Assembly (NCBI GenBank): GCA_037893245.1
Contig: JBAIAA010000656.1
Span: 620,001-684,000, forward strand
DNA length: 64,000 nt
From: Crossaster papposus
Taxonomy: Eukaryota; Echinodermata; Asteroidea; Velatida; Solasteridae
Direction of reading: 5' to 3'
This document shows, piece by piece, positions 1 to 11,991 of this stretch; position 1 is the first letter of the stretch; every line of letters starts with the position of its first letter. Below the pieces are notes generated by a model. It made no database searches. It was not told the origin of the DNA and was given only the letters and a program-made list of their open reading frames with translations. The position numbers and the translations under genes were made by a program.

Positions 1-720
1 TTGTGTGTGATTCTGTCATCTTGAATGTACACCCATTGAATTTAGCTCCAGAGCCACCCAGAATTTGGCCTCAAATCCAAGATGGCTGCCAAAATTACCC
101 TAATCAGGTTTATACTGCTTCTATTTTTTTTCTGTCAGAGTTTTTTCAGTGCCGGATTCCGTCATTCTAAGCCCAAGGCCTTTAAGATTAGTCTGGGGAA
201 TACCCAAGATTTATCGTCTAATCCAAGATGGCTGTCAAAAGGGCTGTCAAAAGGGCTGCCAAGAGGGCTGCCAAAATGGCTGCCAAAATGGCCATCAAAA
301 GCACCTTACTTAAATTTAAAGTACATCTTCGTTTTGTCCTGTTAAAGTTCACTAAAGTTGGTTTTATTGTGGCTTTCTAAACCTTGTGGTTTAATTAACT
401 TGTGGCTACCCACGATTTGTCCGCCCAAATCCAAAATGGCTACCAAAATGACCTTAATCAGATTTAAACGGTCTCTTATTTATCCCCCATAATTTAGTAA
501 AGGACCTGGCTCAGACATGTATGCACATTATTTAGGAGAGGATAACTCAACTGTTCTGGGCTGATATGACCCCAATGAACAACTTGGGATGTGTGCCAAA
601 ATCTCTATCCGGTGCGAACAGGCAAGAAATGACCACGCCCTTTTTAAAATGACCATGCCCTTTTTATATGACCACGCCCTTTTTATCGAAAGTGCTACAT
701 CCGACATAGCTGTATCTTCT
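1..720. repeat. Left arm of long inverted repeat, ATGGCTGCC-rich
   Basis: This stretch matches, in reverse complement, 5690-6545. Shared landmarks are the segment ending in a C(C/T)ATTGAATTTAGCTCC motif near 40, the tandem ATGGCTGCC block near 230-300, and the segment around 480-680 with repeated GACCACGCCC. The outer end lies beyond the window, so full length and target duplication cannot be seen. Short open frames here are repeat translations and do not look like genes. Confidence 0.75.
226..300. repeat. Short 12-bp tandem array
   Basis: About six imperfect copies of a 12-bp unit, ATGGCTGCCAAA. It is the same unit as the much longer array at 6055-6300 on the opposite strand. Confidence 0.8.
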
Positions 721-740
721 AAACCGTTGGAGCTAGACAT

Positions 741-2097
741 TTGCTGATGTGCTCAAGATGTTCATTGGATATTTTACAAGAACATTTCTAAAAACCGTTC
801 GGTCAACTTATTACCATACAAATAAATACATACACCGGGAATTTCCATATATATTTATTAATTAAACTTTCCAAACTTAGAGCAAAGTTACAACATTTGT
901 GTCATCTACTAGAGCTTAACTGACAATTCGGAATTTAAACAATACAACGTATTTTGTTTTAAGAAAGAAAACAAGCATTTAATTATTATAAAGTAACACA
1001 ACAGAGTCCAGGTATGAGAATTATGAGCAGTGTTCATTCAGTGATAAGTTCTTACAACAATCACCTCCCTTGCATTTTCAGTACTTGCAACAATGGATCC
1101 AAGCAACTCGCCTTCTGGTTTTGAGATCACAATCTCGGGGACTAATGAATTAAGACGATTTCACCCTTAAAACGGCCACAAAAGTACTCGATAAGCCATC
1201 TGAGATGCAAGTACAGTACTTTGTGAGCTCATCTCCCAGCGTTATGCAGATATCGTGGAGTGGTAATATTGATCTTTTCACTCTTGAGTTGTGGATGAGC
1301 CAGAACTCTTGGAGGCCAAGATTTGGCGCGATACTTTTCTTCCGCGTCGCGCAATTGTTTAGTTTCCATATTTGGCCCAACCACAGTCGCCAGAATTACT
1401 TTTGATTAAATACACCTTTTAACAGTGTCATACACCAGATAAATTAAGGGAAGCAGTCAACCCTTTCACCCAAATAACAACTGTACATTATAAGGTGTCA
1501 ACCTGAGTGATAGAGCAAATACCTAAAAACCTGTCCTTGAGACTCATTCGAAGGATTCGTTCACATAATAGCGCTAGCAGCAATTTTCCAGGGGTGATTT
1601 TATTAGGAAATCATTGTACCAAAAATAATGTTAAAATTAATATTTTATTTGAGGGGTCTTGTACGCACGCCACCAGTCAACTTTCAGGCTCTACCCCGGT
1701 TCATTTTCACAAAGGTTTTTTAAATACTCAACTTGAACAGGGAAAGGAGGGAAAGGAGTGAAATAAGACGGGCATGCTACCTAAATAATTAAATTTATCG
1801 AATTGTATACAAAGCGTTATGCACGGCTGCTTTACTTTCACAGTCACCGCGTTTGTTAATATAACTATGGCGTGTCCAGGGGGGGGGGGCTTTGGGGGCT
1901 GAAGCCCCCCGCACGCGCGGATCCCCCCAAAAAAAATGAAAGAGAAAAAAGAAGGAAAGGAGGAAAGAAAAAACGAAAAAAAAAATATATATATATATAT
2001 ATAAACGAAAAAGGAAATAAAGAAAGAGAGAAAGAAAGAACAATTATTAAATCGGCAGAAACTGGTGATCAAACAATCGGCTTTGACTGAACATAAT
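741..2097. other. No recognisable gene; low-complexity tracts
   Basis: No homology that I recognise. It contains a G-rich inverted repeat near 1879-1930 (GGGGGCT loop AGCCCCC), a purine-rich tract and a (TA)n run near 1985-2003. Open frames on either strand are short or low in complexity. Confidence 0.5.
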
Positions 2098-3397
2098 GAT
2101 CCAATTGGTTGATAGTTTTGATTGGCGACGTGCTTATTGGGAAGCAGCGTAATCATACATGTCACTCAAAGTTTTTTAATTTTTAGAACGATTCTTGGTC
2201 ACCTGGGAAGGACATTAACGTGAAGGACGTGTAATACTGGGTTTTGTGGAATTTACTTTCTTTTTCTGTGAGGCTATTAGGTTTTTTAATTCTAATGGAG
2301 TGCTTTTGCAAGAAGGTATAGCACAGAGAAACCGGTTTATGCAGGCATACTTCAAGGAATGATCAGTTAATTGTTTTTGGGTTTTTTTGTGATCAATTCT
2401 ACAGTAAGCTGCAGTGAATCAGAACTCATTCTATGTGGGAAGGGGGAGGGAGTTTTCACAAGTCAGAACCTGTTCTCATCGTTTTCGTTATTTTTTGTGT
2501 GGAGATGCTGAAGCAGTCTGCTGTGTGAAGTATCATTGGATTTTAGGTGTCTGCAGAGATAAATCCGTATAATTTATTGTGTGCTGGTATGCCAGCAGTG
2601 TGGTTGCGTAACTATCCCGCCCAGAGCGTAATTCTTAATTTAAGTTTTTTTTCTAGTGATATACGCTTCATGGGAGGTCAGTTCAGGGCACATTCTTTTC
2701 TGCGAGATTGCAGTCTGTATAAATAGGTGGGGGGTTTCGTGTACAAGTTTCAAGATAACCCCTCCGTGCTTTTCGTTATTTTTTTTGAGACGCGGAAAAG
2801 GTTCCGCTGACAAGTATCATATGGATTGTATTTGTGACTGTTCTGCCGAAATAAAAATCTGTAATTGTACGTTAACTAGTGCAGGTATGCTAGAAAGGGG
2901 CTGTTTGACTGGTCTCTCCAGAGCGTCATTCTTAACTCTTTTTTTCCTTTTTTTTCTGTAAGACACGCATCTGGGGGTCAGTTTTAGCCACATTATCTCT
3001 GCTAGATGACAGTCCGTGGTTGGAGTTCATGGACGGGCAAATACATCAAACGTCTGCAGGCCAATTGGGTTATACATTCCCTAAAAGCGGGAGTTTCAAA
3101 CCCTGTCTCTGGTTTTGGCGACGCGATGACTGGTTTGTGTATTGCCACAGTGGTCCCTTTGTTTTTAGTTCACACAGTGATTGATTATTACCGGTGATAA
3201 TATGCCGTCCCCTCTTTTTTTTCCTTTTTTGGAAGGGGAGCAGGGCATATTTTCTGTGCTATATCATGCACTTCATCAGTCAACCTCTTATATAGTTCAT
3301 TTTGCTTTCCTTGTTTTTTATTTGTGTGTCGGTTTATATGACGCATGGCAAGGACAAGGGGGGGGGGGGGGGTGGGGTTTGACTTATTTATTTTGTT
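2098..3397 (-). repeat. Penelope-like element PLE1, 3' untranslated/arm region
   Basis: 2114-2367 matches the inner part of both terminal arms of the TIR element at 11992-15227 (12500-12740 directly, 14555-14720 inverted). 3075-3397 matches 12741-13080, just downstream of the second Penelope RT. The 2368-3075 segment is mostly missing from the left side of the second copy, so that copy has a deletion of about 700 bp. The outer 450 bp of arm seen in the second copy is absent here. The region is read as the 3' side of a minus-strand element. Confidence 0.65.
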
Positions 3398-5271
3398 TTA
3401 ATCTTGAGATCCATTTCTTTGATCATTGTTTTGTTCTTTCAATAGTTCCAATAGAATTTGCAGATTTTCCTCATCAAGATTTTGTTCCTCTTGGTTGGAT
3501 TGTGGAGATGCTTTAGTTCTAGATCGAACAAGTTCATATTTTATGTTTTTGTGCCGTTTGTATGCCAGGATGGGTTGGGTATCAAATAGCCTATTCAGAT
3601 ATTCGTTTTTGCTAATCATGGGCCAGTGTTTGAGGATAGCCCGTTGGGGCTGGGTGCGCGACATGTGGGTAGTATGGTAGGACGAACACCAGTGGGATAT
3701 TGTTTTTTTCACGCTTAGGGTCCGCGGGAGTCTTGCCCCTTTGAGAAAGGAGGGCTAGGTCTTCGTTTTTGTATCCGCGCTTTTGAAGTTTGTCTTTGAA
3801 GAATTCAACCCTCTCCTCAAAGTCTTTTGAATGGGTACATATACGTTTGTATCTGGTCACTTCGCCCTTGATTAATCCGCCGAATACCGACTTAGGGTGT
3901 GCTGAATCTCGAGCTAGGTACTGAAATGTATCAGTTTTTTTGGTAGCGACTCGAGTATCCAATATCCCTTCATGTATGAATCGTTCGCCTTTGTAGATAA
4001 TAAGGTCGAGAAAAGTGACTTGGCGGTGCGAGATCTCAGACGTGAACTTCAGCGTGGGATGAATTCTATTAAGTGATTGCACTAGGTCAGCAGCCTGCTT
4101 TTCATTTCCGTTAAAGATTATAAGAACATCGTCTCTATATCTCATGTAGCTTACAATTTAAGGAATTGTGAGGGAGAATTTTGTCTTGTCCGTATTTAAA
4201 TAGGGTTATGTCACAAATCTCCGGACTGCATTCGCTGCCCATGGCCACGCCAATTTTTTGTCTGAAAAACTTGCCATTGAATTCAAACGTGTTTCGACGC
4301 ATAATGAGTTCAAGGAGACGTCGCGCGTGGTCTGTTGTGGGCTTGGGTATTGCGTATAGTCTGTCGTCGGCCATTGCAAGTGCGTCACAGACTGATTCAA
4401 TTGCCTCATCTTGTGGGCAGTTAGTGTACATGGATACTATATCCAGTGTTATCAATAAGTTATCTTGCTCCAATGTCAGGTTATTTAGTTTTTCAAGCAC
4501 ATGCCCAGAATCGCGTGTGTATGTGCTTTGCTGTTTGACAATTGGGAGCAAGAAATAGTCTATGTATTTGGATATGGATTGAGTCGGTCCTCCGCAACCA
4601 CTAATGATGGGCCTCCCCATGAACCGTGTTCCTTCCGGTACTTTTTTGTGTTTTAATGTCGTGGTTGCGGGGGTTAAGAAACTCAGATATGTCTTTCGAT
4701 ATGACTCCGTCCACGTAGAGTTGGCGTATGGCTTGAGAGACTAATTCCGCGGTTTCATCGGTCAGGTCCCTGTTAATTTCTTCATAGTGGGGGCCTGTTA
4801 ATTGTCGTGTCCCTTCACGTATGTAGTCTTGTTTGTTAAGGACGCACACACCGCGGCCTTTATCGAATTGTTTGATGATAATATCCTGTCTTTTCTTAAG
4901 GCCAGATAGCGCAACACGTTCTGCTTTTGTTATATTTAGTTTGACATTTTGAATTTTTAGTCTGGACAGTTCCTCCAGAGTGCCTTCAATATATGACTCT
5001 AGGTTTAGATTGAAGGTAGGTTGGGGAGTCCAAGTTGAAGGTAGTTTGAACGGGTGTGAGCTTTGCTTATAGGTCTGACTCTCCCTGCCATTCTTAACCG
5101 TAATCTCATCTTTCTGAAGAATGATCGGGAATGGCGAAGGATGGTCGACCTTTTTGGTTTTTGGGGGTTCGGGATGAAGTTAAGGCCCCTGCCCAATGCT
5201 ACCAGTTCAATGTTGGAGAGTTGAGCGTCTGATATATTTTTCACATAAGGCATACTTTTCTTGGCCTTCAT
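3398..5271 (-). pseudogene. Penelope-like reverse transcriptase, decayed (PLE1)
   Basis: A minus-strand RT of the Penelope-like class, spread over several frames. In order from 5271: an N-terminal block with NISDAQLS and GRGLNFIPNP; a block near 4850 with FDKGRGVCVLNKQDY; RT motifs GRPIISGCGGPTQSISKY (near 4600), LITLDIVSMYTNCP (near 4450) and GVAMGSECSPEI (near 4240); the catalytic YRDD (near 4140); then a thumb region ending near 3398. A 29-bp deletion near 4650, compared with the copy at 14.37 kb, causes a frameshift, and another frameshift follows near 4140. The family normally carries a GIY-YIG endonuclease, C-terminal or in some lineages N-terminal. I see none at either end. ATG at 5271 is the first plausible start. 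Not functional as it stands. Confidence 0.88.
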
Positions 5272-5279
5272 TTCGAGAT

Positions 5280-5689
5280 TGATCCTGGACCAAACGCTGT
5301 TAGACTCTCCGCTCGCTTCGCTCTACCGAAACGATTTTGATTCAGCCCCCCGCAGGAAAAAATCCTGCACACGCCTCTGTATAAAGCTCATTTATTGGTT
5401 CGTCAATATAACGAGAGCAACTGGCCAACTGGTCCGTACGAAACTAGCGAGACAGGTGGACAGATACTTAACTGTGCATTAATATTTGGATCACAAATCA
5501 ACTTCATGTCCTCTTAGTTCGTTTTCTCACAGAGAATAAGTGCATGGTGTTTGTGGTCTATGCGCGTCTTAAGTCATACTGAGCGATCCGACTTTGGCTT
5601 AGATAAACAAGTTTTGGCTTAGATAAACAATCTTTGTTGTTATATATTAATGTTATACAGAACGTAATTATGTGTCTAAGACAGTTAAT
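5280..5689. other. No gene seen; short direct repeat
   Basis: Upstream flank of PLE1. The only structure I see is a direct duplication of TTTGGCTTAGATAAACAA at about 5591-5631. Confidence 0.5.
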
Positions 5690-6545
5690 GGAGTACCATG
5701 GTCATTTTAAAAAGGGCGTGGTCATTTCCGGGCTGTTCGCCCCGGATAGATATTTTGGCACAAATCCCAAGTTGTTCCTTGGGGTCATATCAGCCTAGAA
5801 CAGTTGAGTTATCCTCTCCTAAATAATGTGCATACATGGGTGAGCCAGGTCTTTTACTAAATTATGGGGGATAAATAAGAGACCGTTTAAATCTGATGAA
5901 GGTCATTTTGGTAGCCATTTTGGATTTGGGCGGACAAATCTTGGGTAGCCACAAATTTCAAAAGGCTTAGGTTCAGGACGCCACAATGAAACCAACTTTA
6001 GTGAGCTTTAACAGAACAAAATGAAGATGTACTTTAAATTTAAGTAAGATGCTTTTGATGGCCATTTTGGCAGCCATTTTGGCAGCCATTTTGGCAGCCA
6101 TTTTGGCAGCCATATTGGCAGCCATTTTGGCAGCCATTTTGGCAGCCATTTTGGCAGCCATTTTGGCAGCCATTTTGGCAGCCATTTTGGCAGCCATTTT
6201 GGCAGCCATTTTGGCAGCCATTTTGACAGCCATTTTGGCAGCCATTTTGGCAGCCATTTTGGCAGCCATTTTGGCAGCCATTTTGACAGCCATCTTGGAT
6301 TAGACGATAAATCCTGAGTATTTCCCAGACTAATCCTAAAGGCCTTGGGCTTAGAATGACGGAATCACTGAAAACAACTCTGACAGAAAAAAAAACAAGA
6401 AGCAGTATAAACCTGATTAGGGTAATTTTGACAGCCATTTTAGATTTTGGTGGCCATTTTGGATTTGAGGCCAAATTCTGGGTGGCTCTGGAGCTAAATT
6501 CAATGGGTGTACATTCAACTTGAGATGACAGAATCACAAAAAAAC
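5690..6545. repeat. Right arm of long inverted repeat
   Basis: Reverse-complement partner of 1-720, sharing the GGGCGTGGTCATTT, CCCAAGTTGTTC and CCAGAGCCACCC-complement landmarks. The two arms enclose PLE1. The right arm has a much longer 12-bp array than the left. Confidence 0.75.
6055..6300. repeat. 12-bp minisatellite, about 20 copies
   Basis: Nearly perfect tandem array of TTTTGGCAGCCA (complement ATGGCTGCCAAA). It is open in all frames, so it produces spurious frames such as MAAKMAAK on the minus strand and ILAAILAA on the plus strand. The unit resembles a YY1 site (AANATGGCNGC). Confidence 0.97.
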
Positions 6546-7200
6546 GTTGATATTAAACGTAATTAGCAGTATATTTTATGTAATTTTGGCAGCCATTTTA
6601 GATTTTGGCGGCCATCTTGGATTAGACGATAAATCCTGGGTATTTCCCAGACTAATCCTAAAGGCCTTGGGCTTAGAATGACGGAATCACTGAAAACAAC
6701 TCTGACAGAATCAGAAAAAAAGAATCAGTATAAACCTGATTAGGGTAATTTTGACAGCCATTTTAGATGTTGGCGGCCATCTTGGATTTGAGGCCGAATT
6801 CTGGGTGGCTCTGGAGCTAAATTCAATGGGTGTACATTCAAGATGACAGAATCACACAAAAAACGTTGATATTAAACGTAATTAGCAGTATATATGTATT
6901 TTATGTAATTTTGGCAGCCATTTTAGATTTTGGCGGCCATCTTGAATTTGAGGCCAAATTCTGGGTGGCTCTGGAGCTAAATTAAATGGGGGTACATTCA
7001 ATATGAGAGAATCACTAAAAAAAACGTTGATATTAAACGTAATTAGCAGTATATAATGTAATTTATGAAATTTTAGCGGCCATTTTGGATTTTGGCGGCC
7101 ATTTTGAATTAGGGGAAAAATCAGGGTGGCCCCCAAGCTAATATAAAATGGTTGAGGTTCAGGATGATGAAACCGTTGAGAAAACCTTGACAGGAAAAAC
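6546..7200. repeat. Tandem copies of the arm repeat
   Basis: Two to three further diverged copies, each roughly 150-280 bp, of the same unit found in 6350-6545. Each carries an ACGTTGATATTAAACGTAATTAG segment and GGCGGCCAT or GGCAGCCAT blocks. This looks like local tandem amplification of the arm. Confidence 0.8.
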
Positions 7201-9440
7201 CCTTAGTTTTTCCTGGTCTGGGCCCTGTCTATAGGTGCTTGTATAGTGACTGCACGCTCTGTGCTGATTCGGCACCTTTATGAGTGCTACAACAACAGCA
7301 CTCAAAAATAGCTACTCATAATACACTTTATGTGCAATGAGCTGATTCAATATGTGCACTTGCAGGGAGCTAAAATAAACACTATAGGTGCCACTTTTCT
7401 ATAATTGAAAAACACAACAGTTCAATCAATGAAGCATGATGTTGGGTTTTATTTTATTCCATCCAGAATGTGGCATCAAAGCACGAAGTGTAGCCACTTA
7501 AATTGTCAATTATACTATTCAAATTAAGTACCAAACTTTTATCTAAGTTTTCCCCCGAAAATACTGATTTTACACTCATTTTGCGGTGCAGAATAAATGT
7601 GGTTATAGAAACCTAAAAAATAGTCAAGATTTCCAAGTACATGTACATGTACATGTACATTTGTAAACAAGATTTACTTTCCTAAATTAAGCAGTAAACC
7701 AGTCACATACAAATGGGGAAATTACCGGAAAAGAATTAAAAAATGATTAACCAGGTGAAACAACTTGATTTATCCAAAATCATATTCATTAGTAATGAGT
7801 CATTCTTTTAATTAATTATTTAATGGATAATAAGGTTTTACCAATAAAATAAAAGAACAGGTATCTCCTGAAAACTAAATCCACTCTCCAAAAGTGTAAT
7901 TGGTCCAATGTTTCAAGGTTTAGACTATTCTCCTTAGTATTTTTTTCCTTAGTGACACCGTAAAATTTAACTTTAAATATTGTAACCAGTGTGATTTGCA
8001 TCCAAAATTGCAATCTTTAAAATTATTTTTATCGGAAATTACTTGTCACTGAATAACACACTTGGCTTATCTAATTGTATGTGTTAGACTTTTTTTACAA
8101 TTTTAGCAAATGTATGCGTTTGCAATGAAGGAGTCCAATCTATAGCTGGCGTTGTTTGGTCACGATTTTAGGGCAAATTATTTACTGTGCCTTAAGTGTC
8201 ATGGTAACTTCAGTTACTCGAGGTGGCAGCTTTCCTATGTATTTGAGGCCATAAACCTGAGACTTCTGGTAGATGAAGAAGTTTGTCAGGAATGTTGAGT
8301 ACTCAAGGTTGAACACGTAGGATCTGCTTTACTGGTGATCTAGAGCCGAATGCAAGAAGGGCAGGCTGCTTTGTGGATTCATTCTTCAATGCACCCCGGA
8401 TGGAGTGAACTGCCGACTTTTTAAGAAGAATAGAAAAACAACAGAATTTTGTTAATCATTACAATAAAAAATAACATTTTAAACATTATTTATACATCAC
8501 CAAAACTGACCTTAACACTTATAATATGATAGCTTGGAGTTGAAAACTTCAAGGGTGTGCCATGCTCTTCCTCATATTATCACCATGCATGATCGATATT
8601 TATACATTATACTACATTACCTCTAACTGCACCTATCATATTTCAGTTAACTTGTCATTGTCACAATCAATTACTGGAGGGGGTGGGGGGGGGGGGGGGT
8701 AGATTGCAAAACATCAAATCTTAAGCATATAATCATGTTGACTTCTTTTGCCTGGTTCCTTTCTTGTCTGTCAGTTAATCTTACTGTCAGCAGTTATTGC
8801 TGTAATCCTTTCATTGCATATCAGCAATTTAAATTTAAAAAAGGGTTGGGACCTACCTCATAATCACAAGCTGCTTGTCTACATCTTGATGCTGAGAGAC
8901 ATGACCTTCTGTCTTTGTGTTTTACGATTACCATGTGTTCTACAAATATAAGTTAATCATGTATTACAATAGTACTCCATTTGCAAGAAATACTGTTTGT
9001 TGGCAAATATAAAGAAAAACCCAGTCGTTAGGCCTATTCTAGATCGATAAATAATTCGCAACACTCGACGTTGGCGTGCATCACCGTGACACGGCCATGA
9101 CGACAGTGATAGCACGTTAGACTTGTTAGTGTATTATTATTAAATCATCTTCAACAAAGCTACTCAAATGTTAACTAGGTCTATGTATTATTACATGTAA
9201 TATCATCTCAATGAACACATGCCACATTTTTATTTGCTTACCTTTTTGCTTCCGAAGGATGGGTCCCCTGTCAGCAGACAGATTTGCTTGCCAGCACCAT
9301 CAGCACTTTATTTTTAGCACTTCGGACACATTTTGCTCCAGTGGTGCTGGTTTATGCACGTGAATGGCAGGTCATTGCGTAGCACTCACTTTTTAGCACT
9401 TTGTTTCTTAGAGTTAGCTTTATTGCTGTACCCATGTGAT
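7201..9440. other. Mostly unassigned non-coding sequence
   Basis: AT-rich sequence with no gene I can name. It contains a short self-complementary GTACAT repeat near 7640-7660 and a G-run near 8678-8699. A possible coding remnant at 8205-8425 is listed separately. Confidence 0.5.
8205..8425 (-). pseudogene. Possible coding remnant, unknown family
   Basis: On the minus strand a pyrimidine-rich stretch followed by AAAAG (near 8425) precedes two adjacent open segments in different frames. The first reads SAVHSIRGALKNESTKQP and onward. After a +1 shift near 8320 the second reads EYSTFLTNFFIYQKSQVYG and ends TMTLKAQ-stop near 8205. The composition looks protein-like, but I do not recognise the family. 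It may be a terminal exon with a frameshift, or a transposon remnant. Confidence 0.25.
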
Positions 9441-9462
9441 TTAAACTGCTGCCAACGTTTTT

Positions 9463-10261
9463 TTAAATTTTTTTTTTTTCTTCGATCTTACAACTGAAAC
9501 AATTAGCTTTGGCAGACCTTACAACCCTCTGGATCTTATTTCTAATTTGACAGTATGCTTTATAAAGAGCAGTGTTACTTCTATCTTTCGCAAATGTATA
9601 CAGGTTGGTCTCTAACTCTAAGCTTGATATTTTTAAGGATCTCATGATTAAACCATGGCTCCGTCCGAGTCTTTAATCTGATCTCCTTAATTGGAGCAAC
9701 AATGTCGAGAATTTTCAAAAAGGTACATTTGAAGTTCTCCAATGCCTGGTAAACACTACTGCAATACACATTAGACCAGTCAGCAGAGGACAACCTCAGT
9801 AAGAATTCCTCCACATTGTAGTTCCTGAGAGATCTAATGTCAGTGGTAATATGACGAAAACCACTTGGACTTGTTGTCACCTTACGTGTACAATATATAA
9901 GAAGGTGATCACTCAGACCCAAGTTTACAGTTCCTGGTTGACAGATCTTGCCTTCATTATTACAAACAACATGATCAAGTAAAGTTGAACAAGAATCTGT
10001 GATACGAGTGGGATCCTTTATCAGTTGCTTACAGTCGAACAGATCCAACATACTTTTGTAATCTTTAAATAAGGTACAATTTTGCTGAAGATAATTGATA
10101 TTAAAATCTCCCAAGATAATTGTTTCACAATATGACCCAATGTATGACATAGTGTTTTCCAAATGTTCAAGAACATTATTATCATTGGGAGGTCGATAAC
10201 ACACACCAATTGTTATAGGTTTAATCTTTGGTAGTAATAGGTCAACCCAAATTGTCTCCAT
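9463..10261 (-). pseudogene. LINE AP-endonuclease fragment (CR1/L2/Jockey group)
   Basis: The minus-strand C-terminal half of an apurinic-type endonuclease from a non-LTR retrotransposon. Visible motifs in order: ITIGVCYRPP, ILGDFNINY, STLLDHVV, LSDHLLIY and TEPWFNHEIL, then after a frameshift near 9600 the basic linker that normally precedes the RT. It breaks off at an A-rich tract on the minus strand (T-rich 9461-9480), so no RT follows. The 5' end abuts a Ty3 fragment at about 10285. Without RT or an intact endonuclease this is a dead fragment. Confidence 0.85.
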
Positions 10262-10284
10262 TATTGTCTTTCATTAAATCATGT

Positions 10285-11030
10285 CTTTGGTTGAAGGCAA
10301 CTGCTATTGGAGAGACGGAAGATGCCCAATTGAAACATGTGGTCGAAAATCATCCTGGCGATTTTCACTTTGTCTGGTTTGAGGCGTCGTGGCATAGTGG
10401 ACACAGGTGGGCCTCTCGTTGGGATGTGATGGGTGATATCGTGTTGGGGACTCGCGTCTCTGAAGCATGGTCGGGTAATGGCAGGGAATCGACCAAAAAT
10501 GGCCGTGTATCGAATGTTTGGGGATGGGCCAGCAAAAACTGGGCTGAGAACATTGGTGCTCGTTGCAATGCCTCGGACACTCAGACTTGTCGTGGAATCT
10601 ATGAGTTTCCTGTCTTTCATGTCCACCAGTAACCCGAAATGGCGTAAGAAATCTGCTCCCAAAATTGCAACTGCATGGTACATCGGCAATTGTGAAAATC
10701 CATCTGCAAGCACGCCTAAGACCCAAATCAATTGTCATTGAACGCTCACCGTATGTGTGAATCTGTGTCTTGTTGACTGCTTCGAGCACAAAATCACTTT
10801 GACGATATTGTCTGTCTTGTGGCGTTGGAGGTACAATGCTGAACTCAGTACTGGTGTCCACAAGGAATGTGGACAGAGGCGTAGCGGGGATATTTTCATT
10901 GGGGGGTGTCGAATACAATTTGCCGACTCTGAGCCGAGTGAGCAGGAAGCCTTTTACGGCAAATTTTGATTCTAGATGCTCTGTAGTGCAATCTGAGGCA
11001 TTTCCTGGCTACTTGCTCTGACTCTTTAAG
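10285..11030 (-). pseudogene. Ty3/Gypsy protease to RT-start fragment
   Basis: Minus-strand fragment. It starts with a post-zinc-finger linker near 11000, then an aspartic protease with FLVDTSTEFSIVPPT (catalytic D-T-S) near 10850, then after a frameshift near 10690 the flap/C-terminal part with ILGADFLRHFGLLVD, and finally the start of an RT with HHIPTRGPPV and PRRLKPDKVKIA. It stops at about 10285 against the LINE fragment. Gag, most of RT, RNase H and integrase are missing. Frameshifted, truncated and non-functional. Confidence 0.82.
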
Positions 11031-11988
11031 TCAAATTTGGTAATTTTTGTCTTGGCATTTGGTATTTCATTATTTTTCTTCCGTGCGGAACTCATCACAG
11101 AGCGGGAAGGGGAATGACTGGCATCACGATCAAAAGGTGAACAGCATAAAGACATACCATCGCCTATTATACAGTTTACTGCAAAATCGCCTACTTTTAG
11201 CAATTCAGTGTAGTGTACACATTGTGTAGGCCTATTTTACCAATCAAAGTTAAGATTTCAGATTTATAGTTCTGTGGAAACTTGAACTGAGGTAAGGACA
11301 TTAAGATTTACTGTTCTGTGGTAACTTTTAACTCTTACTGATCTGCCTAATGGTAACTTAGTCTCAAGTCTCACAAAAACACAGGGTCAAACGGGGGTCA
11401 ATGTACACCTGACAACAGATGATGACTAAAGTATGCTGGATAATTACTGCAGTATTAAGATAGGCCGTCAGCTGAGTGCTCAAATTCGTTCGTTTCATTC
11501 CAGCAAGAGTGGGTCAAAATTTTCTGAACAGTTCCGACTAAATAGATTACTAGAAAAATAGTTCTCCTGCTGTAAAGAGCGAACTATTTTGGCTACAGGG
11601 AAGTTCAAAGACGTAATGCGCAACGTTACAAAATCCGTTCGCGAATGACGCAATCGCATTACGTGTTACAAATTGTCCAATCTCACACGAACTCGTCCGT
11701 GCAAGGTCGACGGTCATGACATGACCTACATTTATCATCAAACATGGCGACGTTTAGTGCAGACGGTGCGTCAAAGTCGACGGTGTAAATGCATGAAATG
11801 TGACTAGTGTAAGGTGTTTGATGCATGTTGAATCCGTAAAATGTGAAAAAGTGAAGACCCTCACAAGGATCAATTTACTTCCTGTGCCAAAGAGTGGCTG
11901 AACATTAGCGGCAGAGCTCGTGAAATCACCGGACATACCCAAAACGTGTGGGCCTGTCATTACGCATACGATTTGCATTGGTAAAGTA
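11031..11988. other. No gene recognised
   Basis: Both strands show only short open frames without familiar motifs. The segment separates the Ty3 fragment from the TIR element starting at 11992. Confidence 0.5.
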
Positions 11989-11991
11989 TAT

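Noticed and set aside
1728..2165. Open frame rich in F, S and Y on the minus strand
   Set aside because: Produced by low-complexity purine tracts and a (TA)n run; no conserved motif.
6055..6300. CRISPR-like repeat array
   Set aside because: Units are directly adjacent with no spacers, and the genome is eukaryotic.
5973..6537. Long open frames of MAAK or CQNG repeats on the minus strand
   Set aside because: They are translations of the 12-bp tandem array, which is open in all frames. No start context or other domain.
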